DNA from: a virus
DNA: 26,277 nt
IMG/VR virus record: IMGVR_UViG_3300044547_000441
Location: 1 to 26,277 of that record
Direction: 5' to 3' (one strand)
How positions within the stretch are numbered: position 1 is the stretch's first letter; each line of letters opens with the position of its first letter. Below the pieces are notes generated by a model, which had not been told where the DNA came from, searched no databases, and worked only from the letters and a program-made list of their open reading frames with translations. Both the position numbers and the translations under genes were made by a program. Shown piece by piece: positions 14,016 to 19,495 of this stretch.

Positions 14016-14091
14016 TGGTGGACACTCTGGGGCTCGAACCCAGGACCTACAGGTTAAAAGCCCGTTGCTCTACCTACTGAGCTAAGTGTCC
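14016..14091 (-). tRNA. tRNA-Lys (anticodon UUU), CCA encoded
   Basis: The cloverleaf has acceptor GGACACT/AGTGTCC, D-arm AGCTCAGTAGGTAGAGC, anticodon loop CTTTTAA with anticodon TTT, T-arm with GGTTCGAGCC, discriminator A and an encoded CCA (14018-14016). It is 76 nt and the last tRNA of the array in transcription order. Confidence 0.97.
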
Positions 14092-14099
14092 GTTAAACT

Positions 14100-14297
14100 T
14101 TAGAGATAGATCCGAGTACCGTCGGAATCTACAGGGAAACCAAGTACACGACGTTCGATGTAGTATTCATCGATAAAATGATCACCGTCGCGAGTATACA
14201 CGCTATGGGCATTCCGTGCTTCTTCTTCAGATGCATAAACACCCAACAGCAACGAACCTTCGTAATCAAACTCACCTAATAATGCAAAAACTTCCAT
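14100..14297 (-). CDS. Hypothetical protein, 65 aa
   Basis: This small protein begins MEVFALLGEFDYEGSLLLGV, with the segment YASEEEARNAHSVY and C-terminal DSDGTRIYL. The pattern looks like a small phage-type beta-alpha-beta domain but I cannot name it. AAAGGAA lies 7 nt before the ATG at 14297, and the frame open to 14327 is just the promoter leader. It lies between tRNA-Lys and a terminator/promoter pair, so it is transcribed from the promoter at 14326-14354 together with tRNA-Lys. Confidence 0.76.
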   Translation of the reverse strand: MEVFALLGEFDYEGSLLLGVYASEEEARNAHSVYTRDGDHFIDEYYIERRVLGFPVDSDGTRIYL

Positions 14298-14325
14298 AAT
14301 CATTTCCTTTCTCATCTTATATTCC

Positions 14326-14354
14326 ACTCTACCCTAAAAATGAGAAAATGTCAA
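14326..14354 (-). promoter_or_regulatory. Sigma70-type promoter TTGACA-17-TAGAGT with shared leader
   Basis: The -35 box TTGACA (14354-14349) and -10 box TAGAGT (14331-14326) are separated by 17 nt. Its spacer (TTTTCTCATTTTTAGGG) is the same as that of the promoter at 7900-7928, and the leader is near-identical. It sits directly behind the terminator at 14364-14399, restarting transcription for the 65-aa gene and tRNA-Lys. Confidence 0.85.
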
Positions 14355-14363
14355 GCCCTAAAA

Positions 14364-14399
14364 TAAAAAAAGTACCAAGTTTTTTTCTTGGCACTTTTT
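14364..14399 (-). terminator. Rho-independent terminator after tRNA-Ser
   Basis: On the minus strand, GTGCCAAG (14394-14387) pairs with CTTGGTAC (14379-14372) around an A-rich 7-nt loop, followed by seven T residues. Flanking A and T runs extend the stem. It ends the transcript containing tRNA-Ser and most of the tRNA array. The flanking A/T runs make it potentially bidirectional. Confidence 0.85.
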
Positions 14400-14401
14400 C
14401 A

Positions 14402-14489
<88 letters not shown>

Positions 14490-14496
14490 TATTTAA

Positions 14497-14679
14497 TTAC
14501 TTTGGTTTTTCATTTTCGCCAAGAGCAGGTTCTGCTGCAGGTTCTACTGCTTCAGCGGCAGCAAGTGCTTCATCTGCTGCTGGACCAGCGGCTTCTGATA
14601 CAGTTGGTGTTTCCTCGCTGGGAGTACACGCTGCGGTAAGTGCAATAACTGCTGCTGCCATAAAAGTCTTGATATTCAT
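14497..14679 (-). CDS. Small secreted lipoprotein, 60 aa, inside the tRNA array
   Basis: The protein starts MNIKTFMAAAVIALTAAC, a typical signal peptide ending in a lipobox-like LTAAC with Cys18 as the candidate lipidated residue (Thr at -3 is slightly unusual). The mature part is Ala/Glu/Pro-rich and unstructured-looking, ending GENEKPK. AAGGAATTAATT precedes ATG at 14679. A frame open to 14796 would run through tRNA-Gly and is rejected. It lies between tRNA-Gly and tRNA-Ser. Such phage lipoproteins may act at the outer membrane in superinfection exclusion or lysis (inference). No family is identified. Confidence 0.8.
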   Translation of the reverse strand: MNIKTFMAAAVIALTAACTPSEETPTVSEAAGPAADEALAAAEAVEPAAEPALGENEKPK

Positions 14680-14703
14680 AATTAATTCCTTGGTTGTTAA
14701 ATG

Positions 14704-14720
14704 GTACCCGAATTGGGTAA
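14704..14720 (-). other. Small hairpin next to the tRNA-Gly 3' end
   Basis: The sequence TACCC-GAATT-GGGTA (about 14705-14719) can form a 5-bp hairpin immediately 3' of the CCA end of tRNA-Gly and upstream of the lipoprotein gene. It has no T run, so it is not an obvious terminator. It may guide 3' processing of the tRNA or protect the end. Called only on symmetry. Confidence 0.4.
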
Positions 14721-14794
14721 TGGAGCGGATAGTGAGACTCAAACTCACCTCTTTAGCTTGGAAGGCTAAGGCACAATCTCTATACCATACCCGC
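14721..14794 (-). tRNA. tRNA-Gly (anticodon UCC), CCA encoded
   Basis: This is a 74-nt cloverleaf with acceptor GCGGGTA/TATCCGC (one G-U pair), anticodon stem TTAGC/GCTAA around loop CTTCCAA (anticodon TCC), T-arm GTGAGTTTGAGTCTCAC, discriminator T and an encoded CCA. Confidence 0.96.
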
Positions 14795-14808
14795 ATTAAA
14801 CTTATTTA

Positions 14809-14893
14809 TGGTGGGAAGGTGAGGTATCGATCCTCCCCCGAAAACGGATGAGATTTACAGTCTCACTGCCAGAGCCACTGACTTTACCTTCCC
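14809..14893 (-). tRNA. tRNA-Tyr (anticodon GUA), CCA encoded
   Basis: This is an 85-nt type II tRNA with acceptor GGGAAGG/CCTTCCC, anticodon stem TGAGA/TCTCA around CTGTAAA (anticodon GTA), a long variable arm, discriminator A and an encoded CCA. An ATAAATAA box begins at the last base of the CCA end (14809-14802). Confidence 0.95.
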
Positions 14894-14898
14894 TTAAA

Positions 14899-14981
14899 TG
14901 GTACGCCTAGAGGGACTCGAACCCCCACGCTTTCGCACTGGTACCTAAAACCAGCGTGTCTACCAATTCCACCATAGGCGC
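14899..14981 (-). tRNA. tRNA-Leu (anticodon UAG), CCA encoded
   Basis: This is an 83-nt type II tRNA with D-arm TGGTGGAATTGGTAGACA, anticodon stem CTGGT/ACCAG around TTTAGGT (anticodon TAG), a variable arm, T-arm GGTTCGAGTCC, discriminator A and CCA. The first acceptor pair is G-U. Confidence 0.95.
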
Positions 14982-14991
14982 ATAAAAGAGT

Positions 14992-15102
14992 GACCACCTA
15001 AGTGTGCCTTGATTGCTTACTTCGCGACGTTGCAATCTTCCCAGATAAAGAATACGGTTGCAACCGTATTTTTACCCCTTCACGGGTTCAGCATAGGTGG
15101 TC
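14992..15102 (-). ncRNA. Unassigned structured RNA in the tRNA array, 111 nt
   Basis: The 126-nt gap between tRNA-Leu and tRNA-Asn is closed by a perfect 9-bp stem (GACCACCTA at 15102-15094 with TAGGTGGTC at 15000-14992). It encloses three hairpins on the minus strand. The first is ACCC/GGGT with loop GTGAAG (15087-15074). The second is the 20-nt palindrome AATACGGTTGCAACCGTATT (15070-15051), whose hexanucleotide loop TTGCAA is self-complementary. The third is GATTGC/GCAATC (15037-15011). It has no T-loop, no anticodon and no encoded CCA, and no open frame with a ribosome site, so it is not a tRNA or a gene. Its place recalls the stable non-tRNA RNAs C and D of the T4 tRNA cluster. It matches no ribozyme or riboswitch motif I can recall. 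Strand is inferred from the flanking tRNAs. Confidence 0.7.
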
Positions 15103-15117
15103 TATTCGTATTCAAAC

Positions 15118-15192
15118 TGGCTCCCTAAGATGGATTCGAACCACCGACCAATTGATTAACAGTCAACTGCGCTACCGCTGCGCCATTAGGGA
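15118..15192 (-). tRNA. tRNA-Asn (anticodon GUU), CCA encoded
   Basis: This is a 75-nt cloverleaf with acceptor TCCCTAA/TTAGGGA, D-arm GGCGCAGCGGTAGCGC, anticodon loop CTGTTAA (anticodon GTT), T-arm GGTTCGAATCC, discriminator G and an encoded CCA. Confidence 0.97.
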
Positions 15193-15199
15193 ATAAAAC

Positions 15200-15275
<76 letters not shown>

Positions 15276-15280
15276 AAATC

Positions 15281-15355
15281 TGGCGAAGGTGGTAGGAATT
15301 GAACCTACTTCTCAAGGTTTTGGAGACCTGCGGATTACCGTTTTCCCTCACCGAC
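15281..15355 (-). tRNA. tRNA-Trp-like (anticodon CCA), degenerate acceptor stem
   Basis: The 3' half is canonical: anticodon loop CTCCAAA (anticodon CCA), T-arm GTAGG-TTCAATT-CCTAC, 3' strand CACCTTC, discriminator G and CCA. The 5' half is not. GTCGGTG pairs with CACCTTC at only five of seven positions, position 8 is A instead of the nearly invariant T, and the anticodon stem has a C-T mismatch at its base. The upstream AAG-TC-GGTG would pair if two bases (TC) were removed. It may be a decayed tRNA or one needing unusual processing. Confidence 0.7.
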
Positions 15356-15367
15356 TTATAAACTTAT

Positions 15368-15763
15368 TTATTCTTCCAACCACTTCTTGATAGAACCATA
15401 CTTGAGATCGAGACGATACTCAAGAGATTCCCAACCATAGAAGCGCATTTCTTCATCATCAATGCCTTCTGCTTCACAGATAATGGCGACTGCTGCCGCA
15501 TTATCAAAGCAGTTCTTGACCAACCCCATGATACCGTCTACACGGCAAACGAACTCAGAGAAGTTACGATCCTGACGAATCTTGTCTTCATCGATCTGCT
15601 CCGAGAGTTTCCCCACGAGACGCTCATACTCAGCATCAAACTCTTCAGCTGAAGAGAAGGTGATGCCACGAGGACGGAAACCATACACATCTTTGTGCAG
15701 GTCTGAAAAGATGTCGCCATCGCGGCTATTGGTAGCGACATTAATATCAGCAAGAGTCAACAT
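15368..15763 (-). CDS. Conserved phage protein with HKDVYGFRPR motif, 131 aa
   Basis: This acidic soluble protein of 131 residues has the N-terminal block DLHKDVYGFRPRG, then FSSAEEFDAEYERLV. I recall this from many phage-encoded hypothetical proteins. No enzymatic motif is visible. The start is ATG 15763 behind AAAGGAAG. The TTG two codons upstream is rejected. It is the first gene behind the promoter at 15795-15823 and immediately precedes the tRNA array, so the tRNAs may be cotranscribed with it. Its stop codon overlaps an ATAAATAA box. Confidence 0.8.
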   Translation of the reverse strand: MLTLADINVATNSRDGDIFSDLHKDVYGFRPRGITFSSAEEFDAEYERLVGKLSEQIDEDKIRQDRNFSEFVCRVDGIMGLVKNCFDNAAAVAIICEAEGIDDEEMRFYGWESLEYRLDLKYGSIKKWLEE

Positions 15764-15794
15764 AATCAAACTTCCTTTTCACATCTTATATTCC

Positions 15795-15823
15795 AATATA
15801 CCCTAAAATGTAATAAAAGTCAA
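15795..15823 (-). promoter_or_regulatory. Sigma70-type promoter TTGACT-17-TATATT ahead of the tRNA array
   Basis: The -35 box TTGACT (15823-15818) and -10 box TATATT (15800-15795) have a 17-nt spacer ending TTTTAGGG. The leader AATATAAGATGTGAAAAGGA matches the leaders at 7868-7899 and 14297-14325 closely. It drives the 131-aa gene and probably the tRNA array up to the terminator at 14364-14399. Confidence 0.85.
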
Positions 15824-15846
15824 GCCCTAATTTTGTTTTTTTAAAA

Positions 15847-16350
15847 TTAATTTCGTGGACGATATGGGTCATATTTCATACCCCACAACCAACCTCCTGG
15901 TAATATGAAAGTCAGAGGGTCAACAAGGTGGCATTTACCATTCGGTTCAACACACCACTTGCGACGTCTCATACTTGCCTTGATTGCCATGAGTCGGCGA
16001 GTTTCCCAAGTATGCCTCCTAGCATACATCGGATTACCATCTCGTCGCCTAGTCCCCCGCATGGTTCGACTTATCGATGCTTTATGCTCTGGTGATAGTC
16101 CGCCCCAGTTTGGATTCTTTTCGCCAGTTAGTGCTTCTGAAATCTTTTTACGAGTTTCCGGAGTATGCCCTGCAGATTTCTTTCTGGTAACTTTATCGAC
16201 AAGCGTCAAACCTTTTCCGAGAACTTCTGCTTTATCTCGGAGGATTTCTATCTTGCTGTTTTGTAGCAAGAGTTCTCTTGGTTTCGGAACCTTGTTTGGA
16301 TTATTGACAATCCACAGTTCTTTCTTATGTTGAAATAGAAAGAACCTCAT
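15847..16350 (-). CDS. NUMOD3-type DNA-binding protein (homing-endonuclease remnant?), 167 aa
   Basis: The centre (about 57-125) contains NUMOD3-like repeats: GHTPETRKKISEAL followed by GEKNPNWGG, then LSPEHKASISRTMRGTRRR with DGNPMYARR and ETRRLMAIKAS. These modules give sequence-specific DNA binding to phage GIY-YIG and HNH homing endonucleases. A C-terminal KWCVEPNGKCHLVDP segment is also found in such proteins. No GIY-YIG, HNH or PD-(D/E)xK catalytic motif is visible in the N-terminal 56 residues. It may therefore be a nuclease-less remnant or a DNA-binding protein in its own right. AAAGGAACGG precedes ATG 16350, which overlaps speD by 26 nt. Confidence 0.8.
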   Translation of the reverse strand: MRFFLFQHKKELWIVNNPNKVPKPRELLLQNSKIEILRDKAEVLGKGLTLVDKVTRKKSAGHTPETRKKISEALTGEKNPNWGGLSPEHKASISRTMRGTRRRDGNPMYARRHTWETRRLMAIKASMRRRKWCVEPNGKCHLVDPLTFILPGGWLWGMKYDPYRPRN

Positions 16351-16735
16351 TCACCGTTCCTTTATCCAGTAGTGTCAGATTATGCTCTCTGTCAATATAT
16401 GTAAATTCCACATGTCGTGGTTCAAATTCCTCCAGAGCAGCGAATACATCAGCAGTATTAAGAGCACTGCAGGTATACACATCCAGTTGCATGAGAGCAG
16501 GAGAAACCTCATCCCAAACATGCATAGCAATGTGCGATGTTTCGATAATGGTAACTGCAGTCAAACCACGATTACCAACCATGTCACTGTAAACAGCATA
16601 TGGACCCATTAGTATCTTCATACCAATTTTATCAACCAGAGTCTTCATCCAATCTTGGATTGCCTCTGCACATTGTGGCGGATTGTTAAGTTCTGCTCGC
16701 ACAATGAGATGCTTGTGCTCTAAAATTGCTCCCAT
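16325..16735 (-). CDS. speD: S-adenosylmethionine decarboxylase-like protein, SpeD type
   Basis: The 136-residue protein has the SpeD core AVTIIETSHIAMHVWDE and LDVYTCS. Ser67 (the pyruvoyl-forming serine), His68, His72 and Cys89 align with the cleavage and catalytic residues of prokaryotic AdoMet decarboxylases. The residue before Ser67 is Thr rather than the usual Glu, a change I recall in other phage SpeD proteins, which may alter self-cleavage. The enzyme would decarboxylate AdoMet for spermidine synthesis, which could help condense DNA or stabilise ribosomes. The start is ATG 16735 with AAGGAA 6 nt upstream. The TTG codon before it is rejected. A TATAAATA late-type box lies upstream. Confidence 0.87.
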   Translation of the reverse strand: MGAILEHKHLIVRAELNNPPQCAEAIQDWMKTLVDKIGMKILMGPYAVYSDMVGNRGLTAVTIIETSHIAMHVWDEVSPALMQLDVYTCSALNTADVFAALEEFEPRHVEFTYIDREHNLTLLDKGTVNEVLSIST

Positions 16736-16764
16736 CAAATTTCCTTACTTCTTTCACGGAAATA

Positions 16765-16773
16765 TTATTTATA
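16765..16773 (-). promoter_or_regulatory. T4-late-type -10 box TATAAATA upstream of speD
   Basis: The minus strand reads TATAAATAA at 16773-16765, a perfect match to the T4 late -10 element. A +1 about six bases further leaves a leader of roughly 20 nt containing AAGGAAA before the speD ATG at 16735. The box overlaps the stop codon of the sulfotransferase gene, so chance from coding sequence is possible. Confidence 0.6.
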
Positions 16774-17757
16774 TGGGTTCCACCATATGCTGTTTATAAA
16801 CTCCTGACCAAAACGGTCGACTGCAAAGTCGTAGTTTTCGCGCATAAATGGATAACTATCATATAATTCACGTTTCTCTTCATCACTAAATTCTGGATGT
16901 TCACCAAAACTCCAAATCTTACGGGAAAAATTTATTTTATCAGGGGGTATCCATATTTTATCAATAATTTCTTTACTGAAACGAGAAACTGCATCAGCAT
17001 AATTTTCCTGCTTAAACGGATATAATGTTAGCAATTCTGCAATTTGACTCTCGTTCAGTTGCAAACTCAAACCTATGTTGGTGGGTTCTACAGTACCAGT
17101 ATATGGTAGTTCTAGATACGAGAAAAAATTAGAAAAAGATTCATTCGTGAACAATGTTTCATAGAAATTAAAATGAATTTTCCCGAACACTTCAGTAACA
17201 TTATCTACTGTTTCTCTCCACGAGAGAGAACTTTCCTCGAAGTCAGGTCTTCCTGACTCCAGTATGTCTGCCACTGACTCTGGAGTTTCACCTGGAGTGT
17301 TGGTTATCAGTTGATTTATATACCAAGATTTAACGTCATCCATAGAATTGACCGACCCCGTAGAATCAAATTCTGGGATTCTGTTTATTGTCATCTTCAT
17401 CATTGTATGTGATATGACTTGCGAGAGAGGATCTCTTAGTGTCATAACGGGCAGAACGTTAAGTCCAACATTATCTGCATTAGTTTTAAACCAGCGAAGT
17501 TGTTCTTTTGTGGCGTGTGCGTTTGTAGGCGAGAGATCACCAGTTAATGTAACATGCTCGTCATTTGCCAATAGTGCCATGTTCTCGAAGTATTTTGTTT
17601 TATCAAAACATTCTGGACCCGATACTATGTTGTGATCTTGAAAGATAAAAATCTCTTTTTGCGTTGGAAAATTACAGTCGGTTCTTCTGCTTAACTCCCC
17701 ATGCAACCACGTGCTTCCTGCTCTCGCGTTTCCGAAATATAGAAGAAAGTTTTTCAT
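16765..17757 (-). CDS. Sulfotransferase with duplicated C-terminal repeat, 330 aa
   Basis: The N-terminus MKNFLLYFGNARAGSTWLHG carries the PAPS 5'-phosphosulfate loop (GNARAGST), and PVMTLRDPLSQVISH (104-117) the 3'-phosphate-binding Arg/Ser motif. The catalytic domain is thus complete (about 1-225). The last 100 residues hold two copies of a 32-residue unit, about 241-272 and 297-328, each ending in YPF..ENY..AV.RF..E.I..IW. Sulfate would be moved from host PAPS to a glycan or small molecule. The repeats may bind the acceptor (inference). It is the second sulfotransferase of the window, and the two are not close in sequence. ATG 17757 has only a weak AAAGTTAG upstream. Confidence 0.88.
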   Translation of the reverse strand: MKNFLLYFGNARAGSTWLHGELSRRTDCNFPTQKEIFIFQDHNIVSGPECFDKTKYFENMALLANDEHVTLTGDLSPTNAHATKEQLRWFKTNADNVGLNVLPVMTLRDPLSQVISHTMMKMTINRIPEFDSTGSVNSMDDVKSWYINQLITNTPGETPESVADILESGRPDFEESSLSWRETVDNVTEVFGKIHFNFYETLFTNESFSNFFSYLELPYTGTVEPTNIGLSLQLNESQIAELLTLYPFKQENYADAVSRFSKEIIDKIWIPPDKINFSRKIWSFGEHPEFSDEEKRELYDSYPFMRENYDFAVDRFGQEFINSIWWNPYK

Positions 17758-17766
17758 AACTAACTT

Positions 17767-18270
17767 TTATACTACTAAGGATTTTTTTGGCGCTTTCTTC
17801 TTCTTAACCTCTGGCGCTTTCCAACCTGTCAGGAAACTTTCAAGAACTTCCGCGAGACGAGGATATGCTTCAAGCAAAGTTTGATCCTTAATGTGATCAA
17901 GCAATTTCGCTTCTTTAATTTGCAACCCCTGACATGTCTGCATCCAAATTTCCTCGCGGCGGAACTGCGGTACTTTACTGGCGCTGCCTTCTGGTAAGAG
18001 AGTCAAAATTCGACGGAACTCTTGGGTGATGGTTGTATCTGCCATGTTAGCAGGTAGTCCCTCATCCTTATATGGAGTTGGACCATCGGGAAGATTAATT
18101 GGACCTTGCTCATATCCGACGCCCCATGCAACAAATCGCATGAGAACAGAATTGCCGAGCGAGATTGCTCTCACACGTTCGCGCAATTCGTCAGTCGTGT
18201 CTGCCTCGCATGCCCAATCAAGTGCCTCATCTATCTGCTTAAATTTCTTTGGTGGTAGTCTTTGTGCCAT
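17767..18270 (-). CDS. Conserved T4-like phage protein, DUF6433-like, 167 aa
   Basis: This helical protein has the pattern ADTTDELRERVRAISLGNSV then LMRFVAWGVGYEQGPINLPDG and PTPYKDEGLP, followed by EFRRILTLLPEG. It resembles a family (DUF6433) common in marine T4-like phages near rnh and replication genes, function unknown. The C-terminus is a lysine-rich tail (KKKKAPKKS) that could contact nucleic acid. The start at 18270 is 15 nt after the RNase H stop. Confidence 0.75.
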   Translation of the reverse strand: MAQRLPPKKFKQIDEALDWACEADTTDELRERVRAISLGNSVLMRFVAWGVGYEQGPINLPDGPTPYKDEGLPANMADTTITQEFRRILTLLPEGSASKVPQFRREEIWMQTCQGLQIKEAKLLDHIKDQTLLEAYPRLAEVLESFLTGWKAPEVKKKKAPKKSLVV

Positions 18271-18284
18271 TTCAAGTCTTTCTT

Positions 18285-19166
18285 TTAAAATTCATCAACG
18301 AGTTCAATCATCTGCTTCATACGATTGGCGATAAAATAGTTCAACAGACCTGAGCGATCTCCACCCAGTTGTTTCTCATAACTATCTATAATCGCTACTT
18401 TGATGTCCTCAGGAATACGCGACAGGTCAACCAGTTCACGGTTACGCTGGAAATTGCGCCACATTTCATCACTGGTGATAAACTCTTCTGGTTTCTGCGT
18501 TTTCCATTCAGCAAGTTTATCTTTGCGAATAGGACGCTGACGCTGACCATTGATGAAAGTATCATCATCAGATAGGAGGTTCGGAACACCGTCACCCTTA
18601 TCCCCCATGATAATGTGTTCCATGAGCACTGCTTCAGGTGATTCCTTCAACTTACAGAACTTCTTCTGAACAGGAGCATACTGTTTAACATTGCTCCACT
18701 TCTGTAGTTGCTGAAAGTCATGGTCACCAGACAGAACAAGGAATGGTTCAGCACTAGGTATGAGACCATCAGTGTTCATGGTCTGACTATATTCGGCGAG
18801 TACTGCAATAACATCATCTGCCTCTGCCCCATCAACGTCGATTACAGGATACGGAAAGTGTTCTTGCAACTCGCTACGAATTTGGTGTAGTGCTTCGAAG
18901 ATAGCAGACCAATCAAACCCAGACTCCTGCCGTGCTTTCTTACGATTCGCCTTATAGTTAGGAAAATACTGACGACGCCAGTAGTGACGGTTATCACAAG
19001 CAATCACAATGCTGCCAAACTCAGCACCAAACTTCCGCTTATATGAACGAATGGCATTGATGATCATGTGCCGAATCAGCGGAAGATTGACTTCCACATC
19101 ACGACGACCACCTAGTTCTGCCATCATACTGCTGATAGCAGTCTGGTTAAAATCAACAACAATCAT
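18285..19166 (-). CDS. rnh: T4 RNase H-type 5'-3' exonuclease / flap nuclease
   Basis: The 293-residue protein has the FEN/T4 RNase H metal-site order: Asp5 (MIVVDFNQ), Asp58 (VIACDNRHYWRR), Glu115 with Asp117 and Asp118 (DGAEADDVIAVL), Asp148 and Asp150 (VLSGDHDFQQL) and Asp189/Asp192 (MGDKGDGVPN). The YWRRQYFPNYKANR segment is characteristic of the T4 enzyme. It removes RNA primers and short flaps from lagging-strand fragments at the replication fork. Length is close to that of T4 RNase H (about 305). It overlaps the upstream gene by ATGA. Confidence 0.95.
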   Translation of the reverse strand: MIVVDFNQTAISSMMAELGGRRDVEVNLPLIRHMIINAIRSYKRKFGAEFGSIVIACDNRHYWRRQYFPNYKANRKKARQESGFDWSAIFEALHQIRSELQEHFPYPVIDVDGAEADDVIAVLAEYSQTMNTDGLIPSAEPFLVLSGDHDFQQLQKWSNVKQYAPVQKKFCKLKESPEAVLMEHIIMGDKGDGVPNLLSDDDTFINGQRQRPIRKDKLAEWKTQKPEEFITSDEMWRNFQRNRELVDLSRIPEDIKVAIIDSYEKQLGGDRSGLLNYFIANRMKQMIELVDEF

Positions 19167-19495
19167 TCTATGTCTTCTTTCGTAACAGTTAATGCTTCAC
19201 GAACGTCATCAAGCATGTTAATCTCAGGACATTCAACTCCTGCTTGCCGCATGTATAAACCAGTGATCATAACAGCGATAACGGCAGCATCAGAATGAAA
19301 GTTCTCATTCTTAAGACCAATCTTTTTCTCTGCCGCCATAAGAATACCCCGCAGACAGGCTTGTGCGAATGCCTCCGCCTCTTGATATGCTGCATATTCT
19401 GTAGCACCTTCAAGGAAATAACTTAGAGATTCTTTGTCGATCTCCTTAACTACATTCGTCTTCAGGTAAGTAATATTGTCACTTTTATCGGTCAT
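19163..19495 (-). CDS. Conserved hypothetical phage protein, 110 aa
   Basis: This soluble helical protein contains EGATEYAAYQEAEAFAQACL, then RGILMAAEKKIGL and AVIAVMITGLYMRQAGV. It is coupled by TAATG (1-nt overlap) to the upstream gene and by ATGA to RNase H. The position between them suggests a replication-linked transcript, but no domain or motif shows a function. The C-terminus is acidic (VTKEDIE). Confidence 0.75.
   Translation of the reverse strand: MTDKSDNITYLKTNVVKEIDKESLSYFLEGATEYAAYQEAEAFAQACLRGILMAAEKKIGLKNENFHSDAAVIAVMITGLYMRQAGVECPEINMLDDVREALTVTKEDIE

Noticed and set aside
14669-14851. Open frames overlapping tRNA-Gly and tRNA-Tyr on either strand
   Set aside because: They read through folded tRNA sequence. 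The lipoprotein frame to 14796 was likewise cut back to the ATG at 14679.
14992-15102. Hammerhead or twister ribozyme for the structured RNA
   Set aside because: CTGAACC followed by GTGAAG lacks the conserved CUGANGA and GAAA core, and no twister core bases are seen.
15002-15196. Plus-strand 64-codon frame across the structured RNA and tRNA-Asn
   Set aside because: No ribosome site, and it covers sequence explained by RNA stems.
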